Part shown: positions 1 through 9,213 of the stretch, in pieces
Numbering within the stretch: position 1 is the first letter of the stretch
Layout of the letters: every line of letters starts with the position of its first letter
From: Paraflavitalea soli
GTDB lineage: Bacteria; Bacteroidota; Bacteroidia; Chitinophagales; Chitinophagaceae
Assembly (NCBI RefSeq): GCF_003555545.1
Contig: NZ_CP032157.1
Coordinates: 934,546-998,545 of the forward strand
Reading direction: 5' to 3'
Length of the DNA stretch: 64,000 nucleotides
Notes under the pieces: generated by a model
Databases searched by the model: none
What the model saw: the letters and a program-made list of their open reading frames with translations, nothing else
What the model was told of the DNA's origin: nothing
Translations under genes and position numbers: made by a program

Positions 1-218
1 TGGTGATCAACCGCGATAGCACGGCTAAAACCATTCCTGTTCAGTTTTCCAATATGACCATGCTGAATAAAACCAGCCAGGAAGTAAAGCAACTGAAGGG
101 AACCAGTCCCGCCGACTATGCACCGGTATTCAGCAATATTACCAATGTAAGCACGGATGCTTATGGTCGCATGACGATCACAGTACCGGCTTATTCGGTA
201 ACACGTTATAGTTTTTAA
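1..218 (+). CDS. C-terminal fragment of a probable secreted glycoside hydrolase (5' end outside window)
   Basis: The reading frame is open from the window edge to the TAA at 216-218, so only the last 70 or so residues are seen. The fragment has the alternating hydrophobic pattern of a beta-sandwich and ends in ITVPAYSVTRYSF, the type of closing strand found at the C-terminus of the all-beta domain of many glycosidases (for example GH30, GH39 and GH51). The catalytic domain is not in the window, so the family cannot be fixed. It lies 12 bases before the lyase gene, same strand, and is probably co-transcribed with it in a polysaccharide-degradation cluster. The GTG at position 3 is not taken as a start. 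Confidence 0.55.
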   Translation, partial: VINRDSTAKTIPVQFSNMTMLNKTSQEVKQLKGTSPADYAPVFSNITNVSTDAYGRMTITVPAYSVTRYSF

Positions 219-230
219 AGACAAAACAGG

Positions 231-2141
231 ATGCCCATGTATCAACGCGTATTATCAGTTCGTCTTCATTGCATCAGCAAGTTATTGTTGTTGATGTGTT
301 GTATGTGCAGTACAGCGATCGTGTCCGCTCAGTCAGTGAAGATCGATACTTCCCGGATCATGGGCCACCCCAGGTTATTGCTGCTGCCGGGACAGGAAGA
401 AGGCATTAAGAAAAACATAGCTTCCAATATAGCCTGGGGTAAAGTGCACGCCGATATACTGGAGGCCTGCGACAGCCTGCTGGATAAACCTGCTTTGGAG
501 CGGGTGTTGATCGGCCGGCGTTTACTGGACAAATCAAGAGAAGCGCTGCGGCGTATCTTCTTCCTGTCCTATGCCTGGCGTATGAGCGGCAAAAAGAAAT
601 ACTTCAGGCGCTGTGAGGAAGAGTTATTGGCTATATCTGCCTTTACGGACTGGAACCCTTCGCATTTTCTCGATGTGGCTGAGATGACGATGGCGGCAGG
701 CATTGGATACGACTGGTTGTACAAAGATCTGTCGCCCGCTTCCCGTCAACGGATCAGTGAGGCAGTGATCACAAAAGGGCTGACCCCTTCGCTGGAAGAA
801 AAATACAATGGATGGCTCAGGGGTAAGAACAACTGGAACCAGGTATGTAATGCTGGTATCTCTTTTGGAGCAGCAGCAGTCTATGAAAGCCGGCCTGCCC
901 TGGCCGCTCAGCTCATCGAAAGGGCCATACAGAGTGTGCAAATACCCATGAAGGAATATGCGCCTGATGGTAATTATACCGAAGGGTACAGTTACTGGGC
1001 TTATGGCACCAGCTACAATGTGTTTTTGATCAGTTTGCTTGAACAATTGTTTGGTACAGACTATAGTCTTTCGCAACTGCCCGGCTTCCTGAAAACGCCT
1101 TTCTTCTATGAGCATGTAGTTGGTCTTTCCGGTAAACCTTTCAACTACTCCGATTGTGGTGATGGAACGGAGGGGCTGCAACCGGCCATGTTCTGGTTTG
1201 CCAATAAACTAAAAGACCCTTCTGTACTGTGGCAGGAAAAAGACAATTTGGAGAAAGGCAGATCAATGGCCAAATGGAACCGTTTTCTGCCTGCTGCTAT
1301 GATATGGGGCAAAGATGTTGATGTGACTGCTGTACCGTCTCCTGCTGCTACCTGGGTAGGCGATGGCGAAAACCCGGTAGCGCTGCTGCGTACTTCCTGG
1401 AACAAACAGTCGGGCATTTTCATAGGCTTTAAAGGGGGCACTCCTGCTGCAGGACATGGGCATATGGATGCAGGTTCTTTTGTGCTGGATGCTGAAGGCG
1501 TACGCTGGTCGGCCGACCTGGGCATGCAGGGCTACGAGTCGCTGGAATCGAAAGGATTGCAGATATGGGATATGGGCCAGGCTTCTGACCGGTGGAAAGT
1601 ATTTCGCTACAGCAATTTTTCACACAGTACCATCACCGTCAATAAGGCACTGCAACAGGTAAATGGCCGAGCTACTTTTCTAAAGCATTCCGGTGACTCT
1701 TTATTTACCCGGGCCGTGATGGACCTGGGGTCATTGTATGCCGGCAGTCTCACCAAAGCAGTACGGGGCATTGCTATCGCGAACAAACAATACGTGACCG
1801 TGCGCGATGAATGGGAAGCCGGTGATAGCACCTGCACGGTGCGCTGGGCCATGCTTACACCTGCCCATGTAGTATCGATCGATAAAAACCAGGTACAACT
1901 GCAAAACAATGGTAAAAAGCTGACCTTATACGTAAACGGCCTGCCCGAAGGAGCGGCATTAAGAACCTGGCCTACAGATCCTCCCAACAGTTATGATGCC
2001 CTCAATATCGGTACCGTGCTGGTGGGATTTGAAATGACGTTACCTGCCCATACGAAAAAAGAAGTTACTGTACTGCTGGTGCCAGGTGAGGGCCAGGTAA
2101 TGATCAAAAAATCTTCGCTGCTGCCGCTGAGCGAATGGTAA
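231..2141 (+). CDS. heparinase II/III-like polysaccharide lyase, secreted
   Basis: A 636-residue protein with an N-terminal signal peptide (hydrophobic stretch about residues 17-33, cleavage near SAQS). The mature N-terminus has HPRLLLLPGQE (about residue 46), typical of the alpha/alpha-barrel part of heparinase II/III and alginate lyases. The C-terminal beta-sandwich holds GHGHMDAGSF (about 405-415), the hallmark of the Heparinase_II_III C-terminal family, whose His and nearby Tyr take part in catalysis. It should cleave uronic-acid polysaccharides by beta-elimination in the periplasm or outside the cell. The substrate cannot be told from sequence alone. Met3 (position 237) is an alternative start. 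It follows the glycosidase fragment by 12 bases and ends before a strong hairpin. Confidence 0.85.
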   Translation: MPMYQRVLSVRLHCISKLLLLMCCMCSTAIVSAQSVKIDTSRIMGHPRLLLLPGQEEGIKKNIASNIAWGKVHADILEACDSLLDKPALERVLIGRRLLDKSREALRRIFFLSYAWRMSGKKKYFRRCEEELLAISAFTDWNPSHFLDVAEMTMAAGIGYDWLYKDLSPASRQRISEAVITKGLTPSLEEKYNGWLRGKNNWNQVCNAGISFGAAAVYESRPALAAQLIERAIQSVQIPMKEYAPDGNYTEGYSYWAYGTSYNVFLISLLEQLFGTDYSLSQLPGFLKTPFFYEHVVGLSGKPFNYSDCGDGTEGLQPAMFWFANKLKDPSVLWQEKDNLEKGRSMAKWNRFLPAAMIWGKDVDVTAVPSPAATWVGDGENPVALLRTSWNKQSGIFIGFKGGTPAAGHGHMDAGSFVLDAEGVRWSADLGMQGYESLESKGLQIWDMGQASDRWKVFRYSNFSHSTITVNKALQQVNGRATFLKHSGDSLFTRAVMDLGSLYAGSLTKAVRGIAIANKQYVTVRDEWEAGDSTCTVRWAMLTPAHVVSIDKNQVQLQNNGKKLTLYVNGLPEGAALRTWPTDPPNSYDALNIGTVLVGFEMTLPAHTKKEVTVLLVPGEGQVMIKKSSLLPLSEW

Positions 2142-2159
2142 TACGTACCCTATTGCAAT

Positions 2160-2203
2160 AGAAAAGGGGCATGTCTTGTTATCAAAACATGCCCCTTTTT
2201 TTA
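2160..2203. terminator. bidirectional rho-independent terminator
   Basis: AAAAGGGGCATGT at 2162-2174 pairs with ACATGCCCCTTTTT at 2187-2200 around a 12-base loop. It is A-rich on one side and T-rich on the other, so it can end transcription of both the lyase gene (plus) and the convergent msrA gene (minus). Confidence 0.85.
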
Positions 2204-2222
2204 TGTTCGTGAAAGAAGACGC

Positions 2223-2888
2223 TTAGTGTGCCTTCTTCATTTTGTTCTTGAACACTTTTTCAAACTTCTCCAGTTTGGGGCGGATCACATAGTAACAATA
2301 AGGGGCGGAGCCATTGTTGTTGTAATAATCCTGGTGGTAGTTCTCTGCTATATAGAATTCTGAAGCAGGGGTGATCTCTGTAACAATGGGTTTATCCCAG
2401 GCGCCGCTTTTTTCCAGTTCTGCCTTGTACTTCTCTGCTTTGGCTTTTTGCTCGGCATTGTGGTAAAAGATCGCGCTGCGGTATTGTGTACCTACGTCAT
2501 TGCCCTGGCGGTTGAGGGTGGTAGGATCGTGGGTTTGCCAGAATGCTTCCAGCAATTCATCAAAACTGATCTTTGCGGGGTCGTATACAATCTCTACACA
2601 TTCTGCATGACCGGTGGTTCCTTCACATACTTCTTTATAAGTAGGGTTCTTTACATGTCCGCCACTGTAGCCGGATGATACTTTTAAAACACCATCCAAC
2701 TGCTGGAAAATAGCTTCCGTGCACCAGAAACAACCGGTGCCAAAGGTAGCCGTGTCTGTGCGGAAGGTGGTTTCTTCCGTTGAGGGAGATGTTAAACTGC
2801 TTGTCATATATTTTTGAGGATTTTCTCGTACAGCACAGGATAGTAAGGTTACCATCGAAATGAGCGTTGTTGTAAACATCAGTTTCAT
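2223..2888 (-). CDS. msrA: peptide methionine sulfoxide reductase MsrA (lipoprotein form)
   Basis: Reduces methionine-S-sulfoxide in proteins. The frame is open from 2915 (230 residues). The start is placed at the second Met (2888), because it begins directly with a charged residue and a hydrophobic run ending in LLSC, a lipoprotein signal that would anchor the enzyme in the envelope. The catalytic GCFWC lies at residues 61-65 of the longer form, followed by the MsrA blocks SGYSGG, GHAECV and the ENYHQDYY segment near the C-terminus that is standard for the family. No MsrB domain is fused. A single gene facing the lyase gene across a shared terminator. The longer start would place nine polar residues before the signal and is less likely. 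Confidence 0.93.
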   Translation of the reverse strand: MKLMFTTTLISMVTLLSCAVRENPQKYMTSSLTSPSTEETTFRTDTATFGTGCFWCTEAIFQQLDGVLKVSSGYSGGHVKNPTYKEVCEGTTGHAECVEIVYDPAKISFDELLEAFWQTHDPTTLNRQGNDVGTQYRSAIFYHNAEQKAKAEKYKAELEKSGAWDKPIVTEITPASEFYIAENYHQDYYNNNGSAPYCYYVIRPKLEKFEKVFKNKMKKAH

Positions 2889-3026
2889 GCTTCGTCTTTT
2901 TGTTAGATCAGCCATTTTGATAGTTGGATTTTACTACCCATATAAACGCATTATTGCTCATTTGGGTTTGCAGCCCGGCTGATAGAAGGCCGCTTTTACC
3001 ATTAGGTTAACATTAGGAAAACCAGG

Positions 3027-3066
3027 AATACAGGGTATAGAATACAGAATTCAGAAGCCCGAATGC
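3027..3066. repeat. short intergenic repeat, AGAATnCAGAA family
   Basis: The sequence around 3039-3062 (AGAATACAGAATTCAGAAG) matches one arm of the palindromic repeat at 46843-46889. It lies in the 330-base gap between the divergent msrA and mutS2 genes. Apart from the promoter candidate at 3168 I see nothing else in this gap. Confidence 0.5.
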
Positions 3067-3167
3067 AGCACTTAGACGTCAAAAAGCCGGAAAACTTGCT
3101 ATAAATCAACCATTTCCAGGCGCGGAGCTATCCTAAATCCTACATTAGAAATCCGCAATCCTCTTCG

Positions 3168-3175
3168 TACCTTTG
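3168..3175 (+). promoter_or_regulatory. candidate -7 promoter element for mutS2
   Basis: TACCTTTG fits the Bacteroidota housekeeping consensus TAnnTTTG and lies 40 bases before the mutS2 start codon. No convincing TTTG-type -33 element was found at the right distance, so the call rests on one element. Confidence 0.4.
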
Positions 3176-3214
3176 CTCCTCATAAAAATAAGAGGATATC
3201 TGCGATAATCATTT

Positions 3215-5335
3215 ATGAAATTTTTTCCCGAGTCGGCTTTGGTGCAATTGGAATTTGAGAAAGTCAAGTCTTTGTTAGAGGAGTACTGTAATACCTTGTA
3301 TGCCAAAGAAAAAGCAAAAGAACTACGCATTCATACCCGTAAGGAGTATATTGACCTGGAGCTGCAGCAAACCCACGAATACAAGTTGCTGGCCCAGCAT
3401 GGCCTGAATTTTCCCAACGATCATACGCTTAATATAGCCAGGGAGCTGAAACTCATCGGTATTCCCGGTGCGGTATTGTCTGAGGAGCAGCTGATGCAGG
3501 TGCGCAAACTGGCGGAAAGCCTGCAAAGCATTTTCCGTTGGTTCGATTCTGAGCGCCGGGGCGCCTATCCGGCCCTGGCTAAAGTGGTGGCGGACACCTA
3601 TTACGAAAAAGCCATCCTGGAACTCATAGACGATGTGCTGGATGAGAGTGGCAATGTAAAGGACAATGCTTCTGAAGAACTGTCCCGCATACGGCTGAGC
3701 CTTTATAAACGTCGTAATGAACTGCGCCGTTTGTTTGACCGGATCGTACAGAAACTGGTCAAAGCCGGTCATGCGGCCGATATTGAAGAAGCTTTTCTCA
3801 ACGGGCGTAGGGTAGTAGCGGTGTATGCGGAACAGAAAAGGCAGGTAAAGGGTATCCTGCATGGTGAAAGCGATACCCGTAAGACAGCCTTTATCGAGCC
3901 GGAGGAAACGATCGAACTGAACAACGACATCTTTTCCCTCGAAAATGAGGAAAGCCGCGAAGTATACCGCATCCTGCGCGAGCTCACGGCCAAACTGGCC
4001 ATGTACGCGCCCCTCCTTAAATCCTATTATGATATTTTAGGTGAATATGACTTTATCCGGGGCAAGGCCAAACTGGCGTCGGCCATCAATGGCAACCTGC
4101 CCATCCTGAGTGATAAAGCCCATGTACACCTGGTGCAGGCTTACCATCCTTTGTTGTACCTATATAACAAGCGTTCCCAGAAACCTACCATGCCGGTAGA
4201 AGTGACGCTCGATGAAAAGAGCCGCATACTGGTTATTTCCGGTCCCAATGCCGGGGGGAAAACGGTTACCCTCAAAACCGTAGGGTTGCTACAACTGATG
4301 ATCCAGAGTGGCCTGCTGGTGCCCGTACACCCCACTTCGCAGTTCGGCATCTTCAAGCAGATCATGATCCATATTGGTGATACCCAAAGCCTGGAGTTTG
4401 AGTTGAGTACCTATAGCTCACACCTCAAGAATATGAAGCATTTCATGGAAGTGGCCAATGGAAAGACACTCTTCTTTATTGATGAGCTGGGTAGCGGTAG
4501 TGATCCCAACCTGGGCGGCGCTTTTGCCGAAGTGATCCTGGAAGAAATGGTGCGCAAGCATTCCATGGGTATTGTTACCACCCACTACCTCAACCTGAAG
4601 GTAATGGCCAATAAAACACCGGGCATCATCAACGGGGCCATGGCCTTTGATGAAAAGAACCTGATGCCAATGTACAAACTCATCATTGGTAAACCAGGTA
4701 GCTCTTATACTTTTTCCATTGCAGAGCGTATCGGCCTGGCGCCTTCATTGATTGCCCGTGCCCGCCAACTGGTGGAGGAAGATCATTTCCGGCTGGATAA
4801 GCTGCTCAACCGTACTGAGCAGGACCTGCAGGAGATCGAAAAGAAGGAAAAGGAATTGCATAAGCTGCTGAAGGAAAATGAGCGGATGAAGAAGGATATG
4901 GAAGCCCTCATTGACAAAGAAAAGCATTACCAGCAGGTGGAATTGCTGAAGCACCAGAATAAGGTGACGGAAGAGCGTATCGCCTACCTCAAGGATATGG
5001 AGCGCAAGTTGAAGCAGATCGTGCTGGATTGGCGCAAAGCCGGTAGCAAGGAGGATAAGCGCGACCTGATGAAGCAACTGCATGCCTTGTTATTTGGCCA
5101 GAACCAAAAGCAGGTAACTGAAAAAGTACAGAAAAAGATCGGTTCAAAATACAAGGAAGTAGGCGGCGAAATTGTAATTGGCAATAAGGTGCTGATGAAG
5201 AAGAACCACCAGGTAGGATTTGTAAAAGAAATACGTGGCCGCAAAGCGGTCGTACAACTGGGGCTGATGCCTATTACAGTGGATATTGACGATCTGACCG
5301 TAGTAACGGAAAAAGTACCTGAACCGCCTCAATAA
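3215..5335 (+). CDS. mutS2: MutS2-family ATPase without Smr domain
   Basis: MutS2 proteins bind branched DNA or stalled ribosomes and use an ABC-type ATPase. Visible parts in order: the N-terminal MutS2 core (FPESALVQLEFEKVK), the lever/clamp region, the ATPase with Walker A GPNAGGKT (343-350) and Walker B FFIDELGSGSDP, a long Lys/Glu-rich coiled coil (about 520-620), then a small KOW-like beta segment (VGFVKEIRGRKAVVQLG). The protein ends at residue 706 just where the linker to the C-terminal Smr nuclease domain (about 80 residues) normally begins, and no Smr sequence follows in any frame before 5409. The ATG at 3215 lies at a normal distance from the promoter candidate. Confidence 0.9.
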   Translation: MKFFPESALVQLEFEKVKSLLEEYCNTLYAKEKAKELRIHTRKEYIDLELQQTHEYKLLAQHGLNFPNDHTLNIARELKLIGIPGAVLSEEQLMQVRKLAESLQSIFRWFDSERRGAYPALAKVVADTYYEKAILELIDDVLDESGNVKDNASEELSRIRLSLYKRRNELRRLFDRIVQKLVKAGHAADIEEAFLNGRRVVAVYAEQKRQVKGILHGESDTRKTAFIEPEETIELNNDIFSLENEESREVYRILRELTAKLAMYAPLLKSYYDILGEYDFIRGKAKLASAINGNLPILSDKAHVHLVQAYHPLLYLYNKRSQKPTMPVEVTLDEKSRILVISGPNAGGKTVTLKTVGLLQLMIQSGLLVPVHPTSQFGIFKQIMIHIGDTQSLEFELSTYSSHLKNMKHFMEVANGKTLFFIDELGSGSDPNLGGAFAEVILEEMVRKHSMGIVTTHYLNLKVMANKTPGIINGAMAFDEKNLMPMYKLIIGKPGSSYTFSIAERIGLAPSLIARARQLVEEDHFRLDKLLNRTEQDLQEIEKKEKELHKLLKENERMKKDMEALIDKEKHYQQVELLKHQNKVTEERIAYLKDMERKLKQIVLDWRKAGSKEDKRDLMKQLHALLFGQNQKQVTEKVQKKIGSKYKEVGGEIVIGNKVLMKKNHQVGFVKEIRGRKAVVQLGLMPITVDIDDLTVVTEKVPEPPQ

Positions 5336-5408
5336 CCGGCATGAAAATATACTCTGCTTTGTACTGCTATTCAGTAGCCTGCCGAAGCCTCTTTTAATTT
5401 GATTGATC

Positions 5409-6305
5409 TTAACGAAAGGTAAAGGGCTCCATGAGTTCCACCCTGGTTCCATCAGGATCGTACAAGTTAAGTTGCCATTTATTATTGCGTCCTATCCGGG
5501 GAGGAGCGAGGTTATAGGCTGTTTTAGTGGCTCTCGGTCTAAGCATATCTACTGCCTGCTGCATGTCTGGCACCAGCAATGCAATATGGTGCAGGCTGCC
5601 CAGTTGTTGTTTATTGGGTGGTGCATTGATCAGCATGTATTCAATGTAGTCGGTACTTTCCGGCAGGCGCATGTTGATCCAGCTGGTAACGGAATCGGTG
5701 GCGCCACCTTTCCATATTTCCGTAAAGCCAAGTATGTCTTTATAAAAAGCATCTGATAATGGCAGGTTGGCAATGGTGATGCCTGCATGTAGTATCCGGG
5801 CTGATATGGGGTTGCCTGTTTTTGGGGTGATAGGGTTTGGACCTGCATCGGGGTATTGGATGAATTGCAGGAGATGATTTTCCGGGTCCAGTATCGCAAA
5901 AGAAAGACTGCCGTCGGTGTACCTGGTAAGTGTATCCGGCACTGCCGATCCTTTACTTTTTAAATACTGCCGCATGGCGGCTGCATCGGTGGTTTGTAAA
6001 CCAATGGCCAGCAAACGCTCTATTTGCCCCGCTGGCAGACCGGCATGGACGACTATATTCTGCCGCTGGTTGACACGGATTAGTAAAGATTGTTTACCAC
6101 GCATGCTCAAAGGACTTAGCGGATAGCCCAACAAGCCCTGGTAGAAGTCTGCTGCTTTTTTGATATCGCTTACTTGTACTTCTACTGCCGCAATGCCAAT
6201 GATGTCAGGTCGTTTGACGGTTTGTGCCTGACTGGCGACCATCGCCATCAAAAGTTGTAGCAGGATCAATAAGGAAAAACAGGGGTGTGCTATTTTACGG
6301 GACAT
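5409..6305 (-). CDS. secreted two-domain VOC (glyoxalase-fold) protein
   Basis: 298 residues with a signal peptide (hydrophobic about 10-26, cleavage near SQAQT). Two vicinal-oxygen-chelate modules follow: about 36-155, starting VEVQVSDIKKAADFYQGLLG, and about 165-295, starting AGITIANLPLSDAFYKDILGF. Both have the ADFY/DAFY-LLG pattern, and the second keeps LHHIALLV and the closing DPDGTRVELMEP, where metal-ligand His and Glu usually sit. Such proteins are lyases, dioxygenases or binding proteins, and the substrate cannot be read from the sequence. Export is uncommon for the family and is shared with many Bacteroidota paralogues. It is divergent from the SnoaL-like gene. Confidence 0.75.
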   Translation of the reverse strand: MSRKIAHPCFSLLILLQLLMAMVASQAQTVKRPDIIGIAAVEVQVSDIKKAADFYQGLLGYPLSPLSMRGKQSLLIRVNQRQNIVVHAGLPAGQIERLLAIGLQTTDAAAMRQYLKSKGSAVPDTLTRYTDGSLSFAILDPENHLLQFIQYPDAGPNPITPKTGNPISARILHAGITIANLPLSDAFYKDILGFTEIWKGGATDSVTSWINMRLPESTDYIEYMLINAPPNKQQLGSLHHIALLVPDMQQAVDMLRPRATKTAYNLAPPRIGRNNKWQLNLYDPDGTRVELMEPFTFR

Positions 6306-6463
6306 ACGGTAAGTTACAAAGCCGGTACATTATTTACAACAGGATTTTGGGAGCAGCATTGGGATAAAAGTGCAATGGGCTTGATGAAGGATAAGGAAAT
6401 ATCTTATCCCATGATATTGGGCATGGTTGGGATGGGACAGAACTTTAGCCGCAAAAAAAAGTT

Positions 6464-6946
6464 ATGCGGTTAGTTGCTGCCAGTATTGTTTTTGGCCTGT
6501 CGGCCTTGTGCGTTAGCTTCTCCGGTACTTCTCATGAAGCCCAAAATAAAAAGATCATCCAGCGTTATTATGGAGAGGTTTGGAACCAGGGTAGACTTGG
6601 TGTGCTGGATGAATTGCTCGACCCACAATACATTAATCACACGCCCAGTGTACCCAATCCACCGGCAGGGCCGGCAGGTTTAAAGCCCATTGTAGCAGCT
6701 ATCAGAAGAGCTTTTCCTGATCTGCATTATGAGATCAAAGACATTGTCGTCAATGATAGCATGGCGGTGGCCAGGGTAGTGATGACAGGCACCCAGCTCG
6801 ATAGCTTGTTCAACCTGCCGCCCACTGGCAGGAAGATAAGGGTTAATCAAATGAATATCGAAAAAGTGCGCAATGGCAAGATTGTGGAACACTGGCGGGT
6901 AACAGATGAGCTTACCCTGATGAAACAATTAGGCTTTGTGCCCTAG
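6464..6946 (+). CDS. SnoaL-like ester cyclase family protein, exported
   Basis: 160 residues with a short N-terminal signal (hydrophobic 4-20) and then one SnoaL/NTF2-like alpha+beta barrel. The typical start is NKKIIQRYYGEVWNQGRLGVLDELLD, split by the H in YINHTP. FPDLHYEIKDIVV and the closing VEHWRVTDELTLMKQLG follow. SnoaL-like folds act as polyketide cyclases, isomerases or small-molecule binders, and in Bacteroidota these secreted versions are uncharacterised. The ATG at 6464 directly precedes the signal. It converges on the broken serine hydrolase with an 18-base gap. Confidence 0.75.
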   Translation: MRLVAASIVFGLSALCVSFSGTSHEAQNKKIIQRYYGEVWNQGRLGVLDELLDPQYINHTPSVPNPPAGPAGLKPIVAAIRRAFPDLHYEIKDIVVNDSMAVARVVMTGTQLDSLFNLPPTGRKIRVNQMNIEKVRNGKIVEHWRVTDELTLMKQLGFVP

Positions 6947-6964
6947 AGGAGCGGCAAAAGCAAC

Positions 6965-9138
6965 CTATTGCAGTTCCTCCAATATCAGGTCGGTCATATC
7001 AAACCGGGGAAAATCGCCTTTGTTGCTCAGCAGGATCACCAGGATATGGTCATCTGGTTGACGCACAAACATGGAGTAATAACCGAAGTCGCTGCCCGGG
7101 TGGTATATAATGGTATGCTTCTTCGATTTTTTAAACAGCTTTTTGTCGATCATCCAGCCGTAGCATCCCATTTCATGAGATCTGTCACAGTAGTTGCGAT
7201 ACCGCCGGCTCCGGCTACATTGGTGATGGGATAGACCGGTTCTGGCTGGCCCAGCCAATAGCCGGTTGAATTTAATGTGGTCAGTCCAAATCCGGAATGA
7301 TCCATACCTGCCGGAGTGAATATCCGTTCCTGTAGTTGCTTGCCATAGGACTGCCTGGTAACCTTTTCGATAATGGCCGCCAGCAACAGGTAGCCCGAGT
7401 TGGTGTAGCTAAACCGGCTACCCGGCCTGAATTCGGATGCGTCACTGCAAAAAGCATTGACCAATTCCGGAAGGCTATACGCCTGGCTTATGATCTTTGC
7501 CGTATAGCCTTCATTTTTGGTGTAGCTGGGAATGCCGGAAGTGTGTGTTAATAATTGGGCGATGGTTACAGCGCCATGTACATGAGCAGGGAAGAATTGT
7601 CCAATGGTATCTTGCAGATCCAGTTTTTTCTCCTGTACCAGCTGTAATATCAACTGGGCGGTAAAAGACTTGGTAAGTGAGCCGATCCTGTATTGGGTGC
7701 TGTCTGTCGCTGGTATTCCCTGTTCCTGGTTGGCCATGCCATACCCTTTGGAAAGAATGGTGTTCCCTTTGTATTTGATCAGTACGGATCCGTTGAAGGA
7801 GCCCCTGTTGTGATAATATTGACAGATGGAGTCGATCCGGACGCCTTCATTGCCTTTTATCTTCCGTAGTCTGGATTCCATGCTGCCTTTCAGGCTGAAT
7901 GCTTCATTCCTTTCCCCGATGGCTTGGGCTATAGCTTCAGTGTTGTAATCAGGCAACAGGATATTGTAATCCTTCCAGAATTGGCTGGTATTGTCGGTCT
8001 GCTGAAATTCGATGAGCTTATTATTGCCCAATGTTTCCTTGCCCGAAAAGGAGTTGGCAGGCAGGGTATCAATATCTGTTACGATATAATCTACCGTTAT
8101 ATCGGCCGGGAAATCATAGAATGCCCGGTTGCTTTTGAAGTTCAGGACATTGTCGTTTCTTACGGTAGATAATATCCATTTGCCGCCATAAGGCCGGTAG
8201 GTGATGTCCCAGGCTTCTTTACGCACATCGATATTCAATCCGATGATCTTCATCAGCGCCCGGGTGCCCGCATCTCCATATTTGCAATAGGCCATGCCGC
8301 GGGGACTTCTGGCCATTTGTACTGAAATAAAAGCGAGACTTTCTACATCGATCAGTATTCTTCCTTTGAACAGGGATTCGTTTATACCTTCCTTTTGATC
8401 AAACAATAACTGGTATGCTTCCCGGCCATTGTATTGCATTACGCCCCGCAAGGTGAACTGGTGTTTCTTAATACCTTCTTTGCTGAGCAGTTCCGAAGCT
8501 GCAAGCTGTTTGATAATATCCAGTTCATAGAGGTCCTTGGGTTTAAGACCGAGGTCAATGCCGTGCGATGCCTGCTCGTCCTGTATCGACCGCATCTTCA
8601 GCAGCTGGAACTGGTTTGTTTTGGAGGAGGTATACCCAAAGTTATAAATATCAAAAACGGCTTCAGACAGCATGATGTGTTCTTCCCCTTTTTTGGTATC
8701 GATCCGGTAGAATCCGCGTGTAATATGCGGCGTTGTGAAGTAGTTGTCGGCTATCCTTTTCTGCGCATTTTCCAGCAGCTCCAGCGGGTTGATGGGTTTT
8801 ACCACCACCTTCTGCAAAGCCTGGGGCAAGGGCGTGAGTTGAAAGTCGACAGGTTTTGATTTGTCAATACCTGCTACTGCTACACGGAGCGGGTGGAAGC
8901 CCAGGTGGGTGACCTCCAGGGTATCATTGGCGGCTGCGCCCCTGATTTTCAGCAGGAAGTTTCCTGCCTGGTTGGTGAGTGTGCCTGTGCCCTTGGTAAC
9001 AAGCCTTACAGAGGCTCCGGCCAGTGGTATCTGATGGTTGTCTTTTACCTGGCCGGTAACCGTCCATGGTGTATCCTGGGCGGGGGAATGAAAGCAATAG
9101 GTGATCAGGAGGGAGAGCAGGAGTAGAAATCGCAGCAT
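6965..9138 (-). pseudogene. CarboxypepD_reg + serine hydrolase (class C beta-lactamase fold), disrupted
   Basis: The main frame (9138 to 7150, 662 codons) has a signal peptide, a CarboxypepD_reg-like beta-sandwich (about 25-105), a DUF-type middle part, and a beta-lactamase/D-aminopeptidase domain with the nucleophile motif SLTK (about 487) and YTNSGY (about 577). It runs DLMKWD and then stops at TGA 7150-7152. One frame over, the C-terminal part continues from about 7165 as YGWMIDKK, the third active-site element HPGSDFGYYS, and ends at 6965. In intact relatives several dozen residues separate KWD from YGW. Here they are joined almost directly, so an internal deletion has also shifted the frame. 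A full active site cannot be made without frameshifting. Confidence 0.8.
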
Positions 9139-9213
9139 TTATTTTTAGCTAAAATAGGCGTGCATATGTTAAGTATTATTTAAAACGAGTACCAATAGCC
9201 TGTCCTATTAATA

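Noticed and set aside
624-1181. Long minus-strand open frame inside the heparinase gene
   Set aside because: Antisense shadow of a clearly real gene; no motif and no start context.
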